Source: a virus
Virus record (IMG/VR): IMGVR_UViG_3300006810_000267
Span: 1 to 29,216 of that record
Strand: one strand, 5' to 3'
DNA length: 29,216 nucleotides
The position numbers were made by a program, and so were the translations under genes. The notes below the pieces were generated by a model. The model had not been told where the DNA came from. It saw only the letters and a program-made list of their open reading frames with translations, and did not search any database. Shown here piece by piece: positions 13,915 through 22,269 of the stretch (the first letter of the stretch is position 1; each line of letters starts with the position of its first letter).

Positions 13915-16900
13915 ATGGCGAACACGTCAAGAAATTTTGTCTTAGGGCGAATGAACAAGAGCCTTGACGAAAGGCTCGTTCCAAATGGGGAGTATCTAAA
14001 CGCTCTGAATGTACGTGTTGGCTCAACTGAAGAGTCCGAGGTAGGTGTTGTAGAAAACACAAAGGGGAACCTGAAGGTCAGCCCTAACATTGAGTATAAT
14101 GGTGAGACCGTTAGTGGAAACGCTAAGTGCATAGGCGCGTACGCAGATGGTGCCAACGAGACAATCTATTGGTTCATCAATTGGCCCGACTACACCGCCT
14201 CGATTGCACTTGACCTTGTGTTGTCGTACAACACCAAGGGTCAGATTCTTACCTACCACCTCATCAGTGTTGATGACGGCACGGGTACCAAGACCACACT
14301 GAACTTCAATCAGGAACACCTCATCACAGGGGTGGACCTTGTTGATGGGAAGTATCTGTTTTGGACGGATGACATCAACCCACCAAGGTTTATTGATGTC
14401 GATAAAAGCTACGGGAATCCCGACCCCACTACAGGATTCGATGGGTTCAGCCCGGAGGACATCCTCGTGATTAAGAAGCCGCCCGTCACATCACCCACGT
14501 CAGTTGCTACTATCACGTCTTCGCAGAACAACTTCCTGCAGGACCGATTCACCTGCTTTGGCTATCGGTACAAGTACGACGGGGATATGTACTCTGCCAC
14601 ATCTCAGTTTTCAAGCCCCACCTTTATCCCCGGTATCTTTGACTACGACTTTGGGACAGGGTTGAACGAGGGGATGCTCAACTTGGCCAACACCGCAGTC
14701 ATCACGTACAACTCAGGTGGGCCGCTCGTCAAGACTGTAGACCTTTTGTGGAAGGATATGCAGACAGGCTCTATACGAGTCATTGAGAAGTTGAACAAGG
14801 AGGAGTTGGGCCTCGTGGACAACACGAACTATACCTACACGTTCAGCAACAGTAAGATTTACACCGTACTTCCTGAGAGCGAGATACTCAGGTTGTATGA
14901 CAATGTGCCAAGACTCGCCAAGGCGCAGACCATGATGGGCAACCGATTGGTCTACGGAAACTACTTGGAGCAGTACGATACAGTCTCTTTGAGTGGATTC
15001 CCAACGCGGCTTGAGTATACCCTCACTCTTCAGTCAGAGGAGATAGGCGTTGAGAATTTGCCCGACACTACTGCCAATGGCAACTATGCTTGGGACGGAG
15101 CGTTTACTTCTAACAACGCTATTCTGCAGCTTGACTTTGATGGCATAGACCTCAAGGCAGAGTCAATCATTGACATCGTGCTAAGGTTTGAACACTTTGG
15201 CTTTAGTGGTGACACAACGCCCACTCAGCAGACTCTTGATACTGAGATAAACTTTCAGTACGTCCTGCCACAGGACTTTGCAAGTCCATACGACCTCGCA
15301 ACGAGTGCGGACTTTCAGGAGAAGATAGGCACCCTGTCAAACATTCAGACTGTGTCTGCAGCTTGTACGGGCATAACTCTTACAGATGAGTTCAATTGTG
15401 CGGCCACAAGTACTTTGTCAGGGCTTCAGAAATACGAGAGTGGAATAAATGGTCCGAGCGAACCGATTACCATAATATCCACCCCATCATCTACGGTGAT
15501 AGGTTTTCAGCTTCCCGCCATACGTTACGTGGATGACCCAACGGGCGTGGCCATCACACAGAACGCATACGAGTACTATCAAATAACGGTCGCTGAGGGT
15601 ACGTACCAATCGATTGGTAACCCCGCGAGTCTGCATAGCAACCGAAGCTATGAGGTGGGCATCATCTACATGGATGATTTTAACAGGGCGACCACCGCTT
15701 TGGTCAGTGAGAACAATACGGTACACGTTCCGTGTTCGTTGTCGAGCAGCAAGAACAACATTAGGGTAGAGATACCAACGCAGCAACTCGCTCCATTTTG
15801 GGCCACGAGGTACAAGCTTTGCATAAAGTCAGACAAGGAGAAGTTTTTCACCGTCTATAGCAGCTTCTTCTTCAGAGACCCAACATCGGGTGCGGACTAC
15901 TTCCTGCTTGAGGGGCAGAACGCACGGAAGGTGGAAGAGGGGGACATCCTCACGGTAAAGACTGATTCTGCCGGACCATTGAATAGGTGCGTGAACGCCA
16001 CCGTCTTGGAGAAGAAGGCGCAGCAAAGGGACTTCCTTGACCCGCCCCCAACAGATTCGGATGGTAATGACTTGGTCGTACCTACGGGTACGTACATGAA
16101 GATACGTGCGAACGATTTTGCAACGTCTGTGGGGGACCTGCCCGTTGTAGACTATGGAACATTTAGTGAGAGCGGTAAGGGGTGTATGGAAATCTACTAT
16201 CCCGTGGATACCAAAGACCCTTCGGGGGCAGGATACATCGACTACACAATCCCTGCGGGTTCTCGTATACGGATATTGATTGACAATGAAAGGCGAGGCA
16301 GGGGTTCAACGCCAAGGCGTTCATTGTTTGTGGATGCAAACTTTACCGCATCTAAGGAATATAGCAATTTCAAGGCTTGGTTTGATGGCGACAACATTGC
16401 CGATGCCTTAGAGGCTCAGGCATCAAGAACCGGGACCAATGGCCCCCACTACGATATTGTGAACGGCAACCTGTCCGCAAAGCCTTGTAACTGTTGTAAC
16501 ATCTACACACGATTCAACACCTTCGGGGGCAGGACGTATTTTGGCGTGAAGAGTTCCGAGGGTACTGCAAACACGACCAATAAAAAGGTCAGGCTCAAGG
16601 TGCAGATTGAGGTGATGAGGAGTACGTCTCTTGTTGTCTTTGAGACGGAGGCGCAAGACTCTGCTCCTGACATTTGGTACGAGTCTCCCGTGTCGTATGC
16701 TATCGACCCCGTGTCGGGTACGCACGAGGGCAACGTCCAAAACCAAACCGGGTCTCAGGCGGCCATCATCGACACTGCATTCTTCAACTGCTATGCCTTT
16801 GGAAATGGTGTGGAGAGTTACCAAATTAGAGATGCCATCGACGGCAAGGAGTTGACGTTAGGCAATAGGGTGACCACCACATCTGCTCAGGACTACAAGG

Positions 16901-19062
16901 AGATGAGGCGTTTTGCTGACCTTACGTATAGCGGTGTCTACAACGATGAGAGCAATGTCAACAAGCTAAACGAGTTCAACCTCGGCCTTCTTAACTTCAA
17001 ATCATTGGAGGATAGCTACGGGCCTGTGTTCAAGCTTGACTCACGGGCTACAGATATTCTCGTTCTTCAGGAGGACAAAATATCCTATGTGTTGGCGGGT
17101 AAGAACTTGCTGACAGATTCTACGGGAGAGAGTGTCGTTTCCTCCATACCCGAAGTGTTGGGTACTCAGGTGGCAAGGACCGAGGATTATGGAATCAGTA
17201 GGAACCCTGAAAGCTATGTTCGTTGGGGGTATGACAAATACTTCACCGACGGCAAGAGGGGTGCCGTCATACAACTCAAGGGTGCTGCAGGGTCAAGTGA
17301 AAAGCTTACCGTTATCTCTGAGTTGGGTATGCGTTCTTGGTTTAGGGACTTGTTCATCGACAAACTCGATACTCAAAAGCTTGGTGGGTTTGACCCATAC
17401 TCTAATGAGTACGTCCTCACATCAAATGACAATCCATTGCCTGATGACACCCCATGCATTGAGTGTGGAATCACAAGGACTGTCTATGCGTTGGGGAATG
17501 GCTTCCCCGGAACGGAGTTCTGTGTCAACGTGGGCTATCTGATTGGAGATGTGGAAATCAATTGGTCAGCCTCTGCTGATGCTCGAATAGATGCCACCTT
17601 CAATGGTGTGACAGTCTCATCGACGAATATGTTGGTGCCATTGGTGGTAGACAAAAATGTTCTCACAGAGCAGGTTGTAGACATCGTTGTGACCGCCACG
17701 GACATAGACTCTGTTCAGGCGTACATCACCGTAAACTGTCCCGATGCTCAGGAGATAACCATTGTTCAGGTCTGCCTGTCCAATAACACAGATAGCGGTC
17801 AGTTTATCCACAATGAGTACAGGTGGGTGGATGGCTCGTTTGTTTCTCCGTTGCACTCTTCAGCGGTCACGCTGCAGTCGGGCACAACGAGTCCACTTGT
17901 GTCGCAGTACGATGTGATTACAGGCCCACAGGGGTCAGGATTCATTCCTGCTGACGGTGCCACCGTGTCGATTATTTCGAACAAGATTCCTCCTACCGAT
18001 GACTTTGTGTTCGACTCATCTGAGGATGAGTTCCGTTACTTGAGGAGCAGCACGTTGTATGCAAACAACCCCACTGACATAGCCGCTTTGTTGGCTGCGT
18101 CTGCGGGTGCAACTCCAATCACGGGTGGGCCTAACACGTACGAGGCAGCGTTCACTATGCCGAGTTCAAGCGACCAATACCTGTACTTGATTTACGACTA
18201 CAGGAACTCTTCTTCCGTGGAGTTATGCTACTCCACAGTGAGCGTAGGTGATGTGTGCTGCTCGTGCGAGGGAAGAAACAACTTGTTGGTCGAGGAGTGT
18301 CAGCACGATTCTTCTGCTACTGCGATTACTCAAGTAGTCCCTGAGTTGGGCGGTGTCGGAGTCGGTGACTTCGTTGAGTTGACAATTGCAGGGTGCGTAG
18401 GACAGGTTATTGCTCCTTCAGATGATGCAGCCACCGACACGATAAGGATTGTCCGCTCTGATGTAACGGACTGCAACGATGTGTGCTTGATGTACAGGTT
18501 TACAAACACAGGGGCGAATCCCAAAGATGTAACCTTCTACACTTGCTCATTGATTGAGCCGCAGACCATCACCTTGGGTGTAGGTGGTACTGCAACGGCC
18601 TGTGTAAAGGAGATAACATTCTTGCCCGGTGTGGTCACGACAGAGAGGTTGGGCTGCAACTGTGGTGATGTATGGCTTGTGACTCAGTGTCGTCTTGATG
18701 GGGTCACGAACAATCAGTACATAGACGGAGCAGGTCTTCTCTCAGGCGGAGAGTTTGTGTCTCTAACGAGTGATACAAACTGCAGGTATGAGGTCAAGTA
18801 CAGGGTGTCTGAGACAACGACTGACACGCTGAACAGTGTGGAGTCCGAGACAAGCTGCAGCGAGGTGTGTCAAGAGTATGTCGCAACTAACACGAGCGAG
18901 ACCACCGCTTACACTATTGCGTATGTAGATTGCAATGGTGACCCTCAAACTCAAGACATCGCTGCGAATGGTGGTCAGTTTACATTCTGCGCGAAGGAAA
19001 TCACACCTCCAAACCCCAATATTACCTTGGAATTTGCTAATTGCGACTGCACACTTCCATAA
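13915..19062 (+). CDS. Giant tail-end (stabilisation/muzzle/nozzle) protein
   Basis: 1715 aa. The N-terminus has RMNKSLDERLVPNGEYLNAL plus a VGSTEESEVGVVENTKGN stretch, the hallmark of phage stabilisation proteins that form the tail nozzle (muzzle in crAss-like phages). YWTD-like beta-propeller repeats follow, for example KYLFWTDDINPPRFIDVD at 146-163 and an earlier ETIYWFINWP. The middle is long beta structure with YELTITVAEG-type and RSYEVGIIYMDDFNRATT segments. From about residue 1180 (CIECGITRTVYALGNG) the sequence becomes Cys-rich and Ig-like. It closes with two copies of a module of about 129 residues (see the repeat at 18292). The protein probably closes the DNA channel and contributes to host contact. 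It begins two bases after the previous stop, so the connector genes and this one form one operon. Confidence 0.75.
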   Translation: MANTSRNFVLGRMNKSLDERLVPNGEYLNALNVRVGSTEESEVGVVENTKGNLKVSPNIEYNGETVSGNAKCIGAYADGANETIYWFINWPDYTASIALDLVLSYNTKGQILTYHLISVDDGTGTKTTLNFNQEHLITGVDLVDGKYLFWTDDINPPRFIDVDKSYGNPDPTTGFDGFSPEDILVIKKPPVTSPTSVATITSSQNNFLQDRFTCFGYRYKYDGDMYSATSQFSSPTFIPGIFDYDFGTGLNEGMLNLANTAVITYNSGGPLVKTVDLLWKDMQTGSIRVIEKLNKEELGLVDNTNYTYTFSNSKIYTVLPESEILRLYDNVPRLAKAQTMMGNRLVYGNYLEQYDTVSLSGFPTRLEYTLTLQSEEIGVENLPDTTANGNYAWDGAFTSNNAILQLDFDGIDLKAESIIDIVLRFEHFGFSGDTTPTQQTLDTEINFQYVLPQDFASPYDLATSADFQEKIGTLSNIQTVSAACTGITLTDEFNCAATSTLSGLQKYESGINGPSEPITIISTPSSTVIGFQLPAIRYVDDPTGVAITQNAYEYYQITVAEGTYQSIGNPASLHSNRSYEVGIIYMDDFNRATTALVSENNTVHVPCSLSSSKNNIRVEIPTQQLAPFWATRYKLCIKSDKEKFFTVYSSFFFRDPTSGADYFLLEGQNARKVEEGDILTVKTDSAGPLNRCVNATVLEKKAQQRDFLDPPPTDSDGNDLVVPTGTYMKIRANDFATSVGDLPVVDYGTFSESGKGCMEIYYPVDTKDPSGAGYIDYTIPAGSRIRILIDNERRGRGSTPRRSLFVDANFTASKEYSNFKAWFDGDNIADALEAQASRTGTNGPHYDIVNGNLSAKPCNCCNIYTRFNTFGGRTYFGVKSSEGTANTTNKKVRLKVQIEVMRSTSLVVFETEAQDSAPDIWYESPVSYAIDPVSGTHEGNVQNQTGSQAAIIDTAFFNCYAFGNGVESYQIRDAIDGKELTLGNRVTTTSAQDYKEMRRFADLTYSGVYNDESNVNKLNEFNLGLLNFKSLEDSYGPVFKLDSRATDILVLQEDKISYVLAGKNLLTDSTGESVVSSIPEVLGTQVARTEDYGISRNPESYVRWGYDKYFTDGKRGAVIQLKGAAGSSEKLTVISELGMRSWFRDLFIDKLDTQKLGGFDPYSNEYVLTSNDNPLPDDTPCIECGITRTVYALGNGFPGTEFCVNVGYLIGDVEINWSASADARIDATFNGVTVSSTNMLVPLVVDKNVLTEQVVDIVVTATDIDSVQAYITVNCPDAQEITIVQVCLSNNTDSGQFIHNEYRWVDGSFVSPLHSSAVTLQSGTTSPLVSQYDVITGPQGSGFIPADGATVSIISNKIPPTDDFVFDSSEDEFRYLRSSTLYANNPTDIAALLAASAGATPITGGPNTYEAAFTMPSSSDQYLYLIYDYRNSSSVELCYSTVSVGDVCCSCEGRNNLLVEECQHDSSATAITQVVPELGGVGVGDFVELTIAGCVGQVIAPSDDAATDTIRIVRSDVTDCNDVCLMYRFTNTGANPKDVTFYTCSLIEPQTITLGVGGTATACVKEITFLPGVVTTERLGCNCGDVWLVTQCRLDGVTNNQYIDGAGLLSGGEFVSLTSDTNCRYEVKYRVSETTTDTLNSVESETSCSEVCQEYVATNTSETTAYTIAYVDCNGDPQTQDIAANGGQFTFCAKEITPPNPNITLEFANCDCTLP
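18292..19059 (+). repeat. Tandem duplicated cysteine-rich module at the C-terminus of the tail protein
   Basis: Two protein-level copies, about residues 1460-1590 and 1590-1715. Marker residues recur with the same period: Cys1462/Cys1592 (EECQHD, TQCRLD), Cys1520/Cys1648 (CNDVC, CSEVC) and Cys1563/Cys1692 (CVKEIT, CAKEIT), with closing CNC and CDC. The intervals are 130, 128 and 129 residues. Nucleotide identity looks low, so the duplication is old. Confidence 0.75.
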
Positions 19063-19072
19063 TAAATAGACC

Positions 19073-20032
19073 ATGGCGACATTAGGAAACTACTACATAG
19101 ACGGCCCATCATTTGCGTCAGCCACGGCAGTGTATACTGATGCGGCCATGACCACTCCTGCTGCCGACGGTTGGTATTCTGATGGAACGACCGCACGGGA
19201 GCAGATAGGCGGTGTGTTGGGATTTTCTACCTCATGTCCTGACTGCATCTTCCCTTGCGGCTCCGCTATTAGTGCATCAGGCGCAGCGGGTATGTACGAC
19301 CTGACCTTCAACGCAGGAGTAAGCACGGGTTGTACAATCATTTACTTTGACCCAAGCAGTGTGCCCGAAGGCATAAGGGTGCAGTACAACTCCAATACTT
19401 TCAATGGTCTGACAAGCCCAACAGAGGGCTTCCTTGGTAGTTCATCATCCACCAACTACACCTTCATAGGGCGCACGTCTAATGACTGTGGCATAGCGGC
19501 AGCCCTTACGGGTGGAGGCTACACAGGTCAGAATCAGTATCAGTGGGATGGTGGAGGATTCACCATTGTTGGCACGTCGGGTACGGTCACGGGCGCAGCG
19601 GGTGACGTTCAGCTTACCACGAGTGCCCCCGGATATTGTACCCTGTATGTCCCCAAGCCATTGGCATCGCCTGAAGATATGTTGGTACAGATTTTTGGAC
19701 CATGCTCAGGGACTGCCTTTGACATTGAAATCAACTGTCCCGTTCAGTTGACGGGCATGAGCGTAAGTGACAAGCAGCCCACATCCACTTCCGACCTTAC
19801 CATTTGCACTACGGTGGGCACGTACCCCAACACCTACTACAATGTCCCCAACAGAGGGGGCGAAGCGGGCATACCTCAGTTGCGCGAGTTTTTTGTCCGT
19901 GATGCAAATGGAAACACCAAGGTTCCATCGGGCAAGTACAAGATTCAGGCTGCCCCACCAAGTCGACCTGATGCTTTGGTTGTCGAGGTTGACACGAACG
20001 GAGTGATTATTGGAATAACAACCTGCCCATAA
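19073..20032 (+). CDS. Cysteine-containing tail/fibre-type structural protein
   Basis: 319 aa, almost wholly beta-structured and rich in Gly, Ser and Thr. It opens with NYYIDGPSFASATAVYTDAA and DGWYSDGTTAREQIGGVLGF, then a CPDCIFPC cluster, which I recall as a common start of tail proteins in marine flavobacterial phages. Later parts include YDLTFNAGVSTGCTIIYFDP, SNDCGIAAAL and IEINCPVQL, suggesting repeated jelly-roll or Ig-like domains stabilised by disulfides. There is no signal peptide, so disulfides would form after release or not at all. It follows the giant tail protein by ten bases and probably joins the tail tip or a fibre. The actual role is unknown. Confidence 0.6.
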   Translation: MATLGNYYIDGPSFASATAVYTDAAMTTPAADGWYSDGTTAREQIGGVLGFSTSCPDCIFPCGSAISASGAAGMYDLTFNAGVSTGCTIIYFDPSSVPEGIRVQYNSNTFNGLTSPTEGFLGSSSSTNYTFIGRTSNDCGIAAALTGGGYTGQNQYQWDGGGFTIVGTSGTVTGAAGDVQLTTSAPGYCTLYVPKPLASPEDMLVQIFGPCSGTAFDIEINCPVQLTGMSVSDKQPTSTSDLTICTTVGTYPNTYYNVPNRGGEAGIPQLREFFVRDANGNTKVPSGKYKIQAAPPSRPDALVVEVDTNGVIIGITTCP

Positions 20033-20044
20033 ATCGTTTAGGAT

Positions 20045-20878
20045 ATGCCTACATTATCATACAGTGAGGGAGCGCAGGGGTTCCCATCTTTTTACTCGTA
20101 CGACCCCGACTTTATGATTGGTATGAACCAATACTTCTACACCTTCAAGTCGGGCAGTCTGTGGAGACACAGTGTGAATGAGAGGTATAACGAGTTCTAT
20201 GGCGCAGACTATCCGTCCTCGATAAGGACGGTGTTCAACGAGCAGGTGCTTGAGAACAAGTTGTTCAAGACAATCAACATTGAGGGCGACAAAGCTTGGA
20301 AGGCCGACCTGAGTACCGACCTGCAGACGACAGGGTTCATTGATTACAAGTGGTTTGAGCGGAAGGAGGCATCGTTCTTTGCTTTTGTCAGGAACTCTCC
20401 GAGCGAGAATCGACTCAGAAGTTTGAATGGTATTGGCAACAGTGTGGATGTGGGTGGGGGTTCAAGTACTCTCACTGCCTATGAGATAGACTTTGCCGTT
20501 ACCATTAACATTGGCGACATCCTCAGTGTTGGAGACCTCCTGTACCGCGTTGCATCCGGGGGTGGGTCTGCCATCTTTGTGGGGCAGGTGATAGAGATTC
20601 GGGTGGACAAACCGAAGGGCATCAACAAGCTTGTTGTAAACACAATAGCAGACCAAGAGGGTGTTAATTTTGTCCCACCGGGCAGCATCCCCGGAAACCC
20701 CATCACGTACTTCCTGTACCAAAAGAACTCCATTGCCGAGTCTCATGGTGTGTTGGGCCACTACTGTGTTGTTGACCTGTACCTAAAAACACTCACCTAC
20801 GAAGACATTGATTCGAGGGCGCAGGGCAGGACAGAGTTGTTCGCGGTGGAATCTGAGGTGATGAAAAGCTATCCGTAA
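20045..20878 (+). CDS. Tail structural protein, unknown role
   Basis: 277 aa. Motifs include LSYSEGAQGFPSFYSYDPDF, MIGMNQYFYTFKSGSLWRHS and ENKLFKTINIEGDKAW, a combination I associate with tail or muzzle-associated proteins of Bacteroidota phages in which 'GFPSFYSY-x-P-x-x-MIGMN-x-YFYTFK-x-G-x-LW-x-H' is conserved. The centre has a Gly-rich turn region followed by beta strands (VTINIGDILSVGDLLYRV), and the end is mixed. Interestingly the first part reads like a fragment of a larger muzzle protein in other phages, so the gene may be a split-off domain of that protein; this is inference. It is the last gene before the promoter at 20885. Confidence 0.55.
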   Translation: MPTLSYSEGAQGFPSFYSYDPDFMIGMNQYFYTFKSGSLWRHSVNERYNEFYGADYPSSIRTVFNEQVLENKLFKTINIEGDKAWKADLSTDLQTTGFIDYKWFERKEASFFAFVRNSPSENRLRSLNGIGNSVDVGGGSSTLTAYEIDFAVTINIGDILSVGDLLYRVASGGGSAIFVGQVIEIRVDKPKGINKLVVNTIADQEGVNFVPPGSIPGNPITYFLYQKNSIAESHGVLGHYCVVDLYLKTLTYEDIDSRAQGRTELFAVESEVMKSYP

Positions 20879-20884
20879 AAAGAA

Positions 20885-20892
20885 TATCTTTG
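20885..20892 (+). promoter_or_regulatory. Bacteroidota-type -7 promoter element (TATCTTTG)
   Basis: TATCTTTG fits TAnnTTTG and is identical to the element at 11987. It lies in the 21-base gap before the cupin-like gene; the ATG at 20900 is eight bases after the final G, again suggesting a leaderless or nearly leaderless transcript. I see no clear -33 element. Confidence 0.55.
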
Positions 20893-20899
20893 TTAGGAT

Positions 20900-21433
20900 A
20901 TGGGTCTGCTCTCATTATTCAAGAAAAAACAAGCCGATAAGCCCGAACGCATTCTTGACTATGTGGTTCAAAATCGGGGTGTTCTGTGGGAAAAGATAGC
21001 AGAATTTACTGAGCAGGTCCAACTTACGGGGGGTGCAGTAACCGCACACACCAAAGAGATGGAAGAGCAGTTCCCGACGAAGCACCATTTCAGGGATGGC
21101 CTCTACACAAGGGAGGTGTTTATGCCGAAGGGGTCTTTGGTTGTGAGTTTCATTCACAAACAAAATCATCCATCATTTTTTATGGAGGGGGATATGTCCA
21201 TTGTAATGGACACGGGAGAGGTGAAGAGGATGAAGGCACCCATGGTCGTGCAGACGGATGTCGGCACACAGAGGGTAGCGTATATGCACGAGGACACCAA
21301 GTGGGTCTGCGTGTACAAGACGGACAAAGAAACTATAGAGGAGGCCATGGACGAGGTGTACACCACCGACTTCAGGGAGTTGCCTCAGTCGGTAATTGAA
21401 AGAAAAGGAATGATATGTCAGGATTACTGTTAG
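20900..21433 (+). CDS. Cupin-fold phage protein
   Basis: 177 aa. A helical N-terminus (about 1-60) is followed by a small beta barrel: FRDGLYTREVFMPKGSLVVS (64-83), IHKQNHPSFFMEGDMSIVMD, KAPMVVQTDVGTQRVAYMHE and DTKWVCVYKT. His86 and His90 sit in a cupin-motif-1-like loop and a further His lies in the second motif (YMHED), so metal binding is possible although the canonical HxH spacing is not kept. Phage proteins with 'GLYxREVxxPKGxLVVSxIHKxxHP' are widespread near tail genes and have no settled function. It has its own promoter and overlaps the next gene by 19 bases, so it heads the internal-protein operon. Confidence 0.7.
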   Translation: MGLLSLFKKKQADKPERILDYVVQNRGVLWEKIAEFTEQVQLTGGAVTAHTKEMEEQFPTKHHFRDGLYTREVFMPKGSLVVSFIHKQNHPSFFMEGDMSIVMDTGEVKRMKAPMVVQTDVGTQRVAYMHEDTKWVCVYKTDKETIEEAMDEVYTTDFRELPQSVIERKGMICQDYC

Positions 21434-22263
21434 GCATAGGAAGTGTCGTCATAGGTGGCGTTAGTTCCGGCATCAGCTTTAGTCAGGCCGCAAAGCAGAA
21501 GAGGCTTCAACGCCAAGCAGAGGCAGAGGCTGAAAAGATGGTCAGGTTGGCGCGTAAGAAACTTGACGTAAACGTGTACGAGGAACTCGCTATCCCCAAG
21601 GAAGCTTTTGAACTTGAGAGAGAAAACCTACTCACTCAGGGAGCCACTGCTCTTCAGGCAGGTATGGAGGGAGAGGCGAGAGGTGCTGCCGCTACGGCAG
21701 GTCGTGTTCAGATGGCACAGGGTGCTGCCGAGGCGAAGGTTCGCGCAGCTATGGCCAAGGAGTTGGCCGACCTTAATAAGTTGACTGCCGCTGAAGCGTC
21801 AAGGCTACGTGATTTGGATGTGGGCTTAGACCTTCAGGTTGCTGAGGGTGCGCAGTTGGCTGCAAGAGATGCTGCCGAGGCGAGGACCGCAGCCATACAA
21901 CAGGGTATGCAGTCTGCAACAAGTGGTCTTCAGGGCGCACTCTCTATGATGCCATTGTACATGGGCAAGATGGGAGCGCAGAGGAAGGCACTTGGTGCAA
22001 TGGAGTTTACGGGTGATGAGTACAGAAGGTTTGGAGATGTTCAAGGATTTGATGGCAGTAGGTCACCATCGCAAGGACTTTCAAACTTAGACTTCAATAA
22101 GATTGCGGACATGAATTTCTTTGAGTTCAGAAAATTCAAGAAAGCCCTCACTCCTGAGCAGGAGAGAATGCTTTTCTTTAGTCCTCAGTACACTCAGAAT
22201 CTTCAGGCCGCCATGGGCAACGACCCATACATGGATTTCTACAGGTCAGGTCTAAAGGAATAA
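21415..22263 (+). CDS. Glycine-rich internal virion protein candidate
   Basis: 282 aa. The N-terminus is a Gly/Ser-rich hydrophobic segment (MSGLLLGIGSVVIGGVSSGI) capable of inserting in a membrane, followed by an Ala/Gln/Glu/Arg-rich helix of more than 130 residues (for example KQKRLQRQAEAEAEKMVRLA and AAEAKVRAAMAKELADLNKL). The C-terminus is aromatic and charged (FFEFRKFKKALTPEQERM). This layout, short hydrophobic glycine-rich start plus long helix, is typical of small internal or ejection proteins such as T7 gp14. I infer it travels in the virion and helps build the trans-envelope channel during DNA entry. It overlaps the cupin gene by 19 bases, in a different frame. Confidence 0.6.
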   Translation: MSGLLLGIGSVVIGGVSSGISFSQAAKQKRLQRQAEAEAEKMVRLARKKLDVNVYEELAIPKEAFELERENLLTQGATALQAGMEGEARGAAATAGRVQMAQGAAEAKVRAAMAKELADLNKLTAAEASRLRDLDVGLDLQVAEGAQLAARDAAEARTAAIQQGMQSATSGLQGALSMMPLYMGKMGAQRKALGAMEFTGDEYRRFGDVQGFDGSRSPSQGLSNLDFNKIADMNFFEFRKFKKALTPEQERMLFFSPQYTQNLQAAMGNDPYMDFYRSGLKE

Positions 22264-22269
22264 CAGGAC

